DNA of 5,398 nucleotides from Aquificota bacterium (GTDB lineage: Bacteria; Aquificota; Aquificia; Aquificales; Hydrogenothermaceae), in NCBI GenBank assembly GCA_013153295.1, contig JAADEV010000055.1:1-5398 (forward strand), in the 5' to 3' direction. Below, in pieces: positions 1 through 5,398 of this stretch. A program made the translations under genes and the position numbers. The notes below the pieces were generated by a model, which saw nothing but the letters and a program-made list of their open reading frames with translations, was not told where the DNA came from and did not search any database. Each line of letters begins with the position of its first letter. Within the stretch, counting starts at the first letter, position 1.

Positions 1-603
1 ATACTTACAAACGGTTCAACGATACACAGGAAGGAGATACAGGACAGCCTAAAAAAGTTAGATATGGTAAAGGTCTCCTTAGACGCAGTATCCCCAGATA
101 TTTTTAAAAAGGTAAACCGTCCGTTGGAAGGTATAGATATTAAGGATATTCTAAAGGGAATAAAGGAGTTTAGGGAAAACTACAAGGGCTACCTTGTGGT
201 GGAGGTTCTACTTGTTAGAGATGTAAATGACAGCTTAGATGAGGTTAAAAAAATAGCCTCTTTCTTAAAAGAGGTAAAGCCTGACAGGATAGACTTGGGA
301 ACTGTGGACAGACCACCTGCCTACAAGGTAAAGCCACTTACAGATACAGAACTATTTACCCTTTCACACCTTTTTGATAAAGACAAGGTTAATGTGGTTG
401 TAAGGGGCAAGGACAACACAGAGGCTAAACTATCCTTAAAAGATGACCAGATTTTAAGGACATTTAAAAGGAGACCCTTTACACCTGCGGACATACAGGC
501 TGTTTTTGATAGGGAAACAGTTGAAAGGATAAACTCCCTCCTGAAAGGGGGTAAGCTGAAAGAAAAGAAGGTAGGGGATACAGTTTTTATATCCCCAGCT
601 TAA
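1..603 (+). CDS. Radical SAM protein, COG0731 / TYW1-like (5' end missing)
   Basis: The frame is open from base 1 to the TAA at 601-603, giving 200 visible residues; the true start and the CxxxCxxC iron-sulfur motif lie off the left edge. The ATG at 64 is internal, because family-like sequence (LTNGSTI, residues 2-8) precedes it. Visible hallmarks of the COG0731 group are KVSLDAV (24-30) followed by NRP (39-41), a barrel strand [12 protein letters not shown] (66-77) and the TVDRPP segment (101-106). A C-terminal part resembling a winged helix starts at [11 protein letters not shown] (155-165). Family members are radical S-adenosylmethionine enzymes or Fe-S oxidoreductases related to the wyosine-forming enzyme TYW1; the substrate of the bacterial members is not established to my knowledge. 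The gene converges on carB and overlaps it by four bases. The family call is fairly sure; the specific function is unknown. Confidence 0.85.
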   Translation: MLTNGSTIHRKEIQDSLKKLDMVKVSLDAVSPDIFKKVNRPLEGIDIKDILKGIKEFRENYKGYLVVEVLLVRDVNDSLDEVKKIASFLKEVKPDRIDLGTVDRPPAYKVKPLTDTELFTLSHLFDKDKVNVVVRGKDNTEAKLSLKDDQILRTFKRRPFTPADIQAVFDRETVERINSLLKGGKLKEKKVGDTVFISPA

Positions 604-2297
604 TCCCTCTCCTCAAGGTTTTCACTGTCTAAAACCATTTCCACCTTACCGTCCTCACCAACCTTTCCAAAAGGCTTTTCGTATGAGGAATAGAAGTAAG
701 GTGTGTAAGCCTTAAACTCTGCGGCACAGGTATCAACAACCTTGTAGGATATATCCATTCTCCTTTCCCTAATCTTGTCCTCGGTTGTTCTAAGTAGTCT
801 GGCAAGCTCCCTGTCAGAAAAACCCCACTGTTTAGCTTTATCAAGCTCTTCCTGTGTAATTGTAGCCAATGTTTTTGTAGACAACTCCTGCTCAAAATCT
901 ATAATCTCTTTAATCTGGGTTAAAAACCATTTGTCTATATGGGACAGTCTGTTAACCTCTTCCACAGACCAGCCCCTTCTAAAAGCCTCTGCTATATACC
1001 ACAGCCTATCTGCGTTAGGCTTTACAATTTTTTCCTTTACAGTTTCATCGTCTTCCTTTTCTAAACCGATATAAAAGCCGTATCTACCAAGCTCAAGACT
1101 TCTAAGGGCTTTTTGTATACTCTCTTTAAATGTTCTGCCTATTGCCATTACCTCCCCGACAGACTTCATCATAGTTGTAAGGGTGTCGTCTGTTTCAGGG
1201 AATTTTGCAAAATCAAACCTTGGTATCTTTACAACCACATAGTCTATAGTAGGCTCAAAAGATGCGGGGGTTTCCTTTGTTATATCGTTAGGTAGCTCAT
1301 CAAGGGTGTATCCTACTGCCAACTTAGCCGCAATTTTGGCTATTGGGAAACCTGTTGCCTTAGAGGCTAACGCAGAGGAACGGGATACCCTTGGGTTCAT
1401 CTCTATAACATAAAACTGTCCCGTTTCCGGGTTCTGGGAAAACTGGACATTTGACCCACCTGTTTCCACCCCTATTTCCCTAATAACCGCAATGGAGTAA
1501 TCCCTTAACATCTGATACTCTTTATCTGTAAGTGTCATCGCCGGGGCTACAGTTATACTGTCCCCTGTGTGGACACCCATAGGGTCTAAGTTTTCTATGG
1601 AACATATAATTACACAGTTGTCGTTTTTGTCCCTCATTACCTCCATCTCAAACTCTTTCCAACCTATAACACTTTCCTCAAGGAGGACTTCGTGGACTGG
1701 GGAGGCTTCAAGTCCAGCTTTTACCTTTGGGTAAAACTCATCTATGTTGTAGGCTATAGACCCACCTGTCCCCCCAAGGGTAAACGAGGGTCTTATAATA
1801 ACAGGAAAACCTATCCAATCTATAACCTCCATTGCCTCAGCAACAGATTTTACAACTGTGCTTTTTGGCATCTGTAGTCCTATCCTTTCCATAGCCTCTT
1901 TAAACAGCTCCCTATCCTCAGCTTTTTTTATTGCATCGTAGTTTGCCCCTATCATTTTTACGCCGTATTTATCCAGTATCCCCTTTTCATAAAGGTCTAT
2001 CGCAAGGTTCAACGCAGTCTGTCCACCTAAGGTTGGAAGTAGGGCGTCAGGTCTCTCTTTTTGGATAATCTTCTCTATTACAGGGGTGATTAACGGCTCT
2101 ATGTATGTTTTATCTGCCACCTCCGGGTCTGTCATTATTGTAGCTGGGTTAGAGTTTACAAGGATAACCTCGTATCCCTCTTCTTTAAGGGCTTTTGCCC
2201 CTTGTGTCCCGGAGTAATCAAACTCAGCCGCCTGTCCTATAATAATTGGTCCAGACCCTATCAGTAGAATTCTGTTTATATCCGTCCTTTTTGGCAT
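600..2297 (-). CDS. carB: Carbamoyl-phosphate synthase large subunit, N-terminal half (split CarB)
   Basis: This 565-residue protein matches the first half of the roughly 1070-residue CarB: the carboxyphosphate domain (about 1-402) plus the oligomerisation domain (about 403-550). It makes carboxyphosphate and carbamate from bicarbonate, ATP and ammonia delivered by CarA, for pyrimidine and arginine synthesis in the cytosol. From memory of E. coli CarB the numbering coincides: R129 (AEDR), R169 (IIRPSF), H243 (GVHTGDS), Q285 (GSNVQF), and the metal ligands E299 and N301 (VIEMNPR). The start MPKRTDI matches the usual CarB N terminus and is preceded by GGGGTGGAGAG. The protein ends soon after VDTCAAEF (521-528), where full-length CarB enters the carbamoyl-phosphate domain. 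The next sequence is the opposing radical SAM gene, so the C-half must be encoded elsewhere. Split CarB is known in Aquifex and some archaea, so this is probably natural and not a frameshift. It is the last gene of the apparent thyX-ubiB-carB operon. Confidence 0.96.
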   Translation of the reverse strand: MPKRTDINRILLIGSGPIIIGQAAEFDYSGTQGAKALKEEGYEVILVNSNPATIMTDPEVADKTYIEPLITPVIEKIIQKERPDALLPTLGGQTALNLAIDLYEKGILDKYGVKMIGANYDAIKKAEDRELFKEAMERIGLQMPKSTVVKSVAEAMEVIDWIGFPVIIRPSFTLGGTGGSIAYNIDEFYPKVKAGLEASPVHEVLLEESVIGWKEFEMEVMRDKNDNCVIICSIENLDPMGVHTGDSITVAPAMTLTDKEYQMLRDYSIAVIREIGVETGGSNVQFSQNPETGQFYVIEMNPRVSRSSALASKATGFPIAKIAAKLAVGYTLDELPNDITKETPASFEPTIDYVVVKIPRFDFAKFPETDDTLTTMMKSVGEVMAIGRTFKESIQKALRSLELGRYGFYIGLEKEDDETVKEKIVKPNADRLWYIAEAFRRGWSVEEVNRLSHIDKWFLTQIKEIIDFEQELSTKTLATITQEELDKAKQWGFSDRELARLLRTTEDKIRERRMDISYKVVDTCAAEFKAYTPYFYSSYEKPFGKVGEDGKVEMVLDSENLEERD

Positions 2298-2308
2298 CTC
2301 TCCACCCC
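2298..2308 (-). promoter_or_regulatory. Ribosome binding site of carB
   Basis: Read on the minus strand, GGGGTGGAGAG lies directly before the ATG at 2297-2295. It contains GGTGG and GGAG cores complementary to the 16S rRNA tail. It sits in the 43-base gap after ubiB and supports translation restarting at MPKRTDI. Confidence 0.6.
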
Positions 2309-2340
2309 AAAAAAGTTTATCTTTATAATTTTACGATAAT

Positions 2341-3927
2341 TTAAAACCTTAGTATTTTGTAAAGGGAAACTGCCCCGAAAACAGCTGACAGTATTAGTAG
2401 GGTGTCTCCTATACTCTCTTTCCCTGCTGAGAAAAAAAGTGCAGATGATACAAGTAATCCAATGAATATAATTGAGTAAGCTATTTTGCCTATCTGTTCC
2501 CTGTAAAACTCCTGTAGCTCCAACAAATCCTTAAAAACTATCTGGAATGTTATCCTTTCACGGATTAACAGTCTGTAAATATGTTCAACTTTGAATATAA
2601 GCTGGAAGTAAAGCTGGGCGGCGTCCCTTACCTCAAGGGATTTTTCCTTTATATAGTCTGTTGTGGTTGTTTTTATAAACTTTTTTAGCCTCTGTGTTGG
2701 GTTAAATTTAGGGTCAAGTTTCCTTACTGTTCCCTCCAGATTAAGGGCGGCTTTTCCAAGGTAGGCTATATCAGACGGTAGTTTAAGGTGGTTGTTTCTT
2801 ATAAACTCTATTATGTCCTCTATCATCTCCTTTAGGTTTATTTCTTCAAGCCTTTTGTTGTGATACTTCTCTAAGAAAAACTGTAGGTCTGTTTCAAAGT
2901 TGTTAAAGTCTGTGTAAGGGGTAAACATATTAAACCCTTCATAAAAGTGTATAGCAAGGTTCAGGTCTAAGGTGATAACCCCTACAATGTAGTCCATAAA
3001 ATACCTTTTTTTGGTTTTAGGTAAAAAGGCAATCATCCCAAAATCTATAGCTACTATTGTTCCGTCATCAAGGACAAACAGGTTTCCCGGGTGTGGGTCT
3101 GCGTGGTAAACCCCATCTTTAAAAACCATTTTAAAGTAGGCATCTGTAAGCCTTTTTGCTATCTCTACAGTATCTAAGCCCTTCTCCTGTAGCTTTTCAA
3201 CCTCTGAAATTTTTATCCCGTCTACAAACTCTGTTATAAGAACCTCAGATGTGGAGATTTCCTGAAAACATTTTGGAACTTTAAACCCTTTGTATCCTTC
3301 AAAGTTTTTCTCAAAAATCTTAAAATTTTGGGCTTCTATTGAAAAATCAGCTTCCCTTAAGGTTGTCCTTTTAAACTGGTGGATAACACCTTTAAGGTTT
3401 AGCCTCCTTACAGTCTCAAAATGTTTTTCAAGGAAGTTTATAACCATAAGCATAAGCTCTGCATCTAACTCTATAAGCTCCTCTAAGTTAGGTCTCCTTA
3501 CCTTTACCGCTACCTTTTCCCCTGTTTTCAGGTATCCAATATGAACCTGTGATATTGAGGCTGAGGCTATAGGCTGTTTTTCTATCCTGTCAAAAATCTC
3601 CCACAGCTTATCACCGTAATTTCTAATAAGTATCTCCTCTACAACTGCATAATCAAATGGGGCTACCTTGTCCTGTAGTTTTATAAGTTCATCTATAATG
3701 TAAACAGGGACTATATCTGGACGGGTGCTAAGTATTTGACCTAACTTTATAAATGAGGGACCTAACCTCTCAAGGGCTTCCCTTATCTTTTTTGGCTTTG
3801 TCTGGGGGTCTACTTCCAGTCCAAACAGTAGCTTAAAATACTCGTATATATTGTAAAAACCTAACTTTGATAAGGTTAAGGATACCTCTTTTGCCCTTTT
3901 TACCAGTTTTACCTTTTTTTTAAACAT
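2341..3927 (-). CDS. ubiB: ABC1/UbiB-family atypical protein kinase-like membrane protein
   Basis: This 528-residue protein has the full ABC1/ADCK/UbiB motif set: the KxGQ motif in FIKLGQILSTRP (59-70), the Ala/Ser-rich nucleotide loop ASASISQVH (121-129), the ATP lysine K142 in VAVKVRRP, an ExD motif in READFSIEAQNF (E192, D194, E198), catalytic HADPHPGN (275-282) and metal-binding DFG (295-297). Two hydrophobic C-terminal segments (about 482-500 and 506-524) predict a membrane anchor, as is usual for UbiB. Family members act as ATPases or kinase-like factors supporting quinone and lipid handling at the inner membrane; the substrate here is unknown. Aquificales are reported to use menaquinone-type rather than ubiquinone carriers, so the ubiB name denotes homology only. 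The start ATG overlaps the end of thyX by 8 bases and has AGGGAG three bases upstream, implying co-translation. Codons 3-5 form a run of eight A residues. Confidence 0.93.
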   Translation of the reverse strand: MFKKKVKLVKRAKEVSLTLSKLGFYNIYEYFKLLFGLEVDPQTKPKKIREALERLGPSFIKLGQILSTRPDIVPVYIIDELIKLQDKVAPFDYAVVEEILIRNYGDKLWEIFDRIEKQPIASASISQVHIGYLKTGEKVAVKVRRPNLEELIELDAELMLMVINFLEKHFETVRRLNLKGVIHQFKRTTLREADFSIEAQNFKIFEKNFEGYKGFKVPKCFQEISTSEVLITEFVDGIKISEVEKLQEKGLDTVEIAKRLTDAYFKMVFKDGVYHADPHPGNLFVLDDGTIVAIDFGMIAFLPKTKKRYFMDYIVGVITLDLNLAIHFYEGFNMFTPYTDFNNFETDLQFFLEKYHNKRLEEINLKEMIEDIIEFIRNNHLKLPSDIAYLGKAALNLEGTVRKLDPKFNPTQRLKKFIKTTTTDYIKEKSLEVRDAAQLYFQLIFKVEHIYRLLIRERITFQIVFKDLLELQEFYREQIGKIAYSIIFIGLLVSSALFFSAGKESIGDTLLILSAVFGAVSLYKILRF

Positions 3928-5005
3928 CTACTCCCTGCTTCTGTAAAAGTGTTCTCATCTGGTTGGCTACCTGTTGTATCTCCCACTGGGCGTGGGGGTC
4001 TATCCTTTTATGTATAAAATCTTTAATCCATTTAAGTGTGCCAGATACAACTATTGTTGTTTTCCGTCCGTGGGGTAGTATAAATCTGGCGTCTTCCCTT
4101 TTTACTTTTCCTTTGTATACAGCTGTCTCATAAACAAACTGGGTAAGTCTGTCTGACAGGTCAAATAAATCTTTTAGTTTAAATCCTTTTTCCAACGGTA
4201 ATTTTTTTAGTTTGTTTAACCTTTCTTCTATCTGGGCTAATATATCTTCTTTTGTTTCACTTTGTTTTATCTCTGCTAAAAGGTTGTCCATTGTGTCTAT
4301 TAGTAGTTTAGCTGTTTCAGGGTTCAGTTCCACCTCACTACTTGCTACAGACGGGGGAATAACAACGGTGTTTTGGTCTTCCTTTACATACCTTTGACTT
4401 CTTTGGCTAAAGTTAAGTGTTGTATGCCTTACAAGTTGGTGGGTCATTGTCCTTGAAACATTATCTATAAAGAAAACTGCATAACCGTCGTATTCTGTTA
4501 TTAATCCTATAAGTGTTGTATTCCCTTCTGTCCCGACTGGATTAACAGGGGTGTCGTATTCTGCCATCTTTTCAAAAGCCTGTATATACCTGTCTTTATC
4601 AACAGAAAGTAAATCCTCAAGGTAGTGTCTCAGGGATACACCGACCACTGTAGGGTATTTAAGGTTGTAGCTTGATTTAAAGGACAGGGAGGCTACCTTT
4701 TGGGCTAAAATTTCCGCTTTTTTCACCTTTGGTAGGTTTTTAAAATCTTCACCAAGTATGCTGTCAATGGTCTCTTCATCTATCTGGGCTAAATCTTTGT
4801 AGGCGAAGGAGTGGGCAAACACACTGAAATGTTGCAAATTTCCTAACTTTGATAAGAAGTTAGCCCTTTCCTGTCTACTTGAGACCCTTGGGTCGTTTAA
4901 AAGGTAGTCTAACCCTTTCGGGGAATAGCAGGTTCTTGCTCCAAGGGCTGTAAACGGTATCGTCCCTTTAAAATCCTCCAGCGAAAAAAGTCGGTCTGTA
5001 TACAT
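3920..5005 (-). CDS. thyX: Flavin-dependent thymidylate synthase ThyX, long divergent form
   Basis: ThyX methylates dUMP to dTMP using methylenetetrahydrofolate, FAD and NADPH. This protein is 361 residues, against about 220 for Thermotoga ThyX. Visible family blocks are ALGARTCYS (20-28), HFSVFAHSFAY (59-69), the signature region RHTTLNFSQRSQRY (193-206), REDARFILP (303-311) and RIDPHAQWEIQQ (334-345). Compared from memory with T. maritima ThyX, H53, R78, H79, S88, R90, R147 and R174 correspond to H59, R193, H194, S203, R205, R307 and R334. However, R80, S83, N85 and E86 become T195, N198, S200 and Q201. About 110 extra residues separate the HFSVFAH and RHT blocks, and about 45 more lie between the signature and REDAR. 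The start ATG has AGAGGGG six bases upstream. It is the first gene of the minus-strand operon. The family is sure; dTMP synthesis is likely but not proven because of the altered motif. Confidence 0.9.
   Translation of the reverse strand: MYTDRLFSLEDFKGTIPFTALGARTCYSPKGLDYLLNDPRVSSRQERANFLSKLGNLQHFSVFAHSFAYKDLAQIDEETIDSILGEDFKNLPKVKKAEILAQKVASLSFKSSYNLKYPTVVGVSLRHYLEDLLSVDKDRYIQAFEKMAEYDTPVNPVGTEGNTTLIGLITEYDGYAVFFIDNVSRTMTHQLVRHTTLNFSQRSQRYVKEDQNTVVIPPSVASSEVELNPETAKLLIDTMDNLLAEIKQSETKEDILAQIEERLNKLKKLPLEKGFKLKDLFDLSDRLTQFVYETAVYKGKVKREDARFILPHGRKTTIVVSGTLKWIKDFIHKRIDPHAQWEIQQVANQMRTLLQKQGVDV
3931..3936 (-). promoter_or_regulatory. Ribosome binding site of ubiB inside thyX
   Basis: AGGGAG on the minus strand lies three bases before the ubiB ATG (3927-3925), within the last codons of thyX. 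The spacing is short. With the 8-base gene overlap it points to translational coupling of ubiB to thyX. Confidence 0.55.
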
Positions 5006-5011
5006 TAATAA

Positions 5012-5018
5012 CCCCTCT
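5012..5018 (-). promoter_or_regulatory. Ribosome binding site of thyX
   Basis: AGAGGGG on the minus strand, six bases before the ATG at 5005-5003. The good spacing fixes this as the thyX start. Confidence 0.65.
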
Positions 5019-5034
5019 ACTTGGTTAGCAAAAG

Positions 5035-5063
5035 ATTATATTAACAAATTTGTATATGTTCAG
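5035..5063 (-). promoter_or_regulatory. Candidate sigma-70-type promoter of the thyX-ubiB-carB operon
   Basis: On the minus strand a perfect TATAAT (5040-5035) follows a weak -35-like CTGAAC (5063-5058) after 17 bases, placing the transcription start about 20 bases before the thyX ATG. The -35 match is poor (TGA shared with TTGACA), so the call rests on the -10 box and position. The -35 part lies inside the transposase-like remnant read on the other strand. Confidence 0.45.
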
Positions 5064-5225
5064 AAAGAAGGCGGACACCTACCGAAAAGAATAAAAAAGA
5101 AAGATGAAGTGGTTCAAATAGACACAAAATACTTAACGTAAAAAAGAGGAGCGTACTATCAGTTTACGATTGTAGACAAATCTATGAGAATGTCGTATGT
5201 AAAGGTTGCTTATGGTCAGTGTTAA
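5049..5225 (+). pseudogene. Decayed transposase / integrase-core fragment (IS481/IS3-like)
   Basis: A plus-strand frame reads as a piece of a retroviral-type integrase core. A basic stretch HLPKRIKKKDE leads into VVQIDTKYLT, where the Asp (codon 5121-5123) is in the position of the first DDE residue. After an in-frame TAA (5139-5141) it continues with GAYYQFTIVDKSMRMSYVK, the following core strand with its conserved Asp (5175-5177), and ends at TAA 5223-5225. IS481-type transposases have this order (QIDTKY, then YQ-T-IDD-TR). The second Asp (TDNG region) and Glu are absent, no start codon is evident and no terminal inverted repeats are clear. It is therefore a relic, not a gene. The left limit is uncertain: the frame is open further left into thyX. 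No function is expected. Confidence 0.7.
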
Positions 5226-5273
5226 AATTTTTATTGGTAGGTGTTCACCATCTATTGAACCTATACATGCTGT

Positions 5274-5301
5274 TTGAAAATGTAAGGATTTGGTCTATAA
5301 T
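5274..5301 (+). promoter_or_regulatory. Promoter of tRNA-Ser
   Basis: TTGAAA (5274-5279), a 16-base spacer and a perfect TATAAT (5296-5301) lie just ahead of the tRNA; a start near 5308 would leave a leader of only a few bases. This is a near-consensus sigma-70 promoter, as expected for a stable RNA. Confidence 0.65.
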
Positions 5302-5313
5302 ATAGAATGCTTT

Positions 5314-5398
5314 GGAGAGGTGGCCGAGCGGTCGAAGGCGGCTCCCTGCTAAGGAGTTGAGGGAGTTATCCTCCCTCCGAGGGTTCAAATCCCTCCCT
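5314..5398 (+). tRNA. tRNA-Ser (anticodon GCU), 3' end cut by window edge
   Basis: The acceptor 5' strand GGAGAGG (5314-5320) would pair with CCTCTCC, of which only CCT (5396-5398) is in the window. The anticodon stem GCTCC/GGAGT (5341-5345, 5353-5357) encloses loop CTGCTAA with anticodon GCT at 5348-5350, reading AGC/AGU serine codons. A long class II variable arm, GAGGGAG/CTCCCTC with loop TTATC (5359-5377), and the T arm GAGGG-TTCAAAT-CCCTC (5379-5395) identify a serine tRNA. All stems are intact and GC-rich against AT-rich surroundings, which suits a thermophile. Whether CCA is encoded cannot be seen. Confidence 0.97.

Noticed and set aside
1..600. carB C-half continuing after a frameshift
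   Set aside because: This DNA codes a good radical SAM protein on the other strand, and no frame on the minus strand gives the CarB C-half motif.
64..603. ATG at 64 as the start of the radical SAM gene
   Set aside because: The frame is open to base 1 and the residues before it (LTNGSTI) look like the conserved part of the family, so the gene is cut by the window edge and this Met is internal.
590..650. Bidirectional terminator between the convergent genes
   Set aside because: The genes overlap and no GC-rich hairpin with a T tract is visible there.
775..1074. Plus-strand open frame inside carB, and similar ones at 1113-1295, 1692-1877, 3290-3544 and 4212-4397, plus a minus-strand one at 629-895
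   Set aside because: All lie wholly inside strongly recognisable genes in other frames, with low-complexity translations that resemble no family.
2298..2340. Internal promoter for carB (TATAAA-like stretch in the ubiB-carB gap)
   Set aside because: The gap is simply AT-rich and no acceptable -35 box sits at the right distance.
5075..5244. Nine-base inverted repeat ACACCTACC (5075-5083) and GGTAGGTGT (5236-5244) around the transposase relic
   Set aside because: The left arm lies inside the coding relic and not at its edge, no target duplication is seen, and a 9-base match is not rare in about 300 bases, so it is not called as element ends.

Overview
The window looks like chromosomal DNA of a thermophilic bacterium related to the Aquificota (Aquificales). 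This is an inference from three things. Carbamoyl-phosphate synthase large subunit is encoded as a free N-terminal half, as known in Aquifex. The dTMP synthase is ThyX. The tRNA has very GC-rich stems inside AT-rich DNA, and the coding regions favour AGG (Arg) and AUA (Ile) codons. No species can be named from the sequence alone.

Layout, left to right: (1) bases 1-603, plus strand: the 3' part of a radical SAM gene of the COG0731/TYW1-like type, cut by the left edge. (2) bases 600-5005, minus strand: three closely packed genes read right to left as thyX, a ubiB/ABC1-type kinase gene, then the N-half of carB. thyX and ubiB overlap by 8 bases, and ubiB and carB are 43 bases apart, so they probably form one operon. 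A candidate promoter lies just upstream of thyX. The carB and radical SAM genes converge and share the palindrome TTAA as stop codons on both strands. (3) bases 5006-5313: an intergenic stretch holding the thyX promoter, a decayed fragment of an IS481/IS3-like integrase-core transposase with an internal stop, and a strong-looking promoter for (4) a tRNA-Ser(GCU) gene from 5314, cut by the right edge four paired bases before its acceptor stem is complete.

How the genes fit together: carB begins pyrimidine synthesis (carbamoyl phosphate) and thyX ends the thymidylate branch (dUMP to dTMP), so the operon brackets the pyrimidine route. The UbiB-like membrane kinase between them has no obvious link to that pathway. 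The points most worth a second look are the divergent ThyX (altered signature motif and a large insertion of about 110 residues), the split carB with its tail, and the transposase remnant beside tRNA-Ser. I see no CRISPR array, intact mobile element or clear new multi-gene system here.
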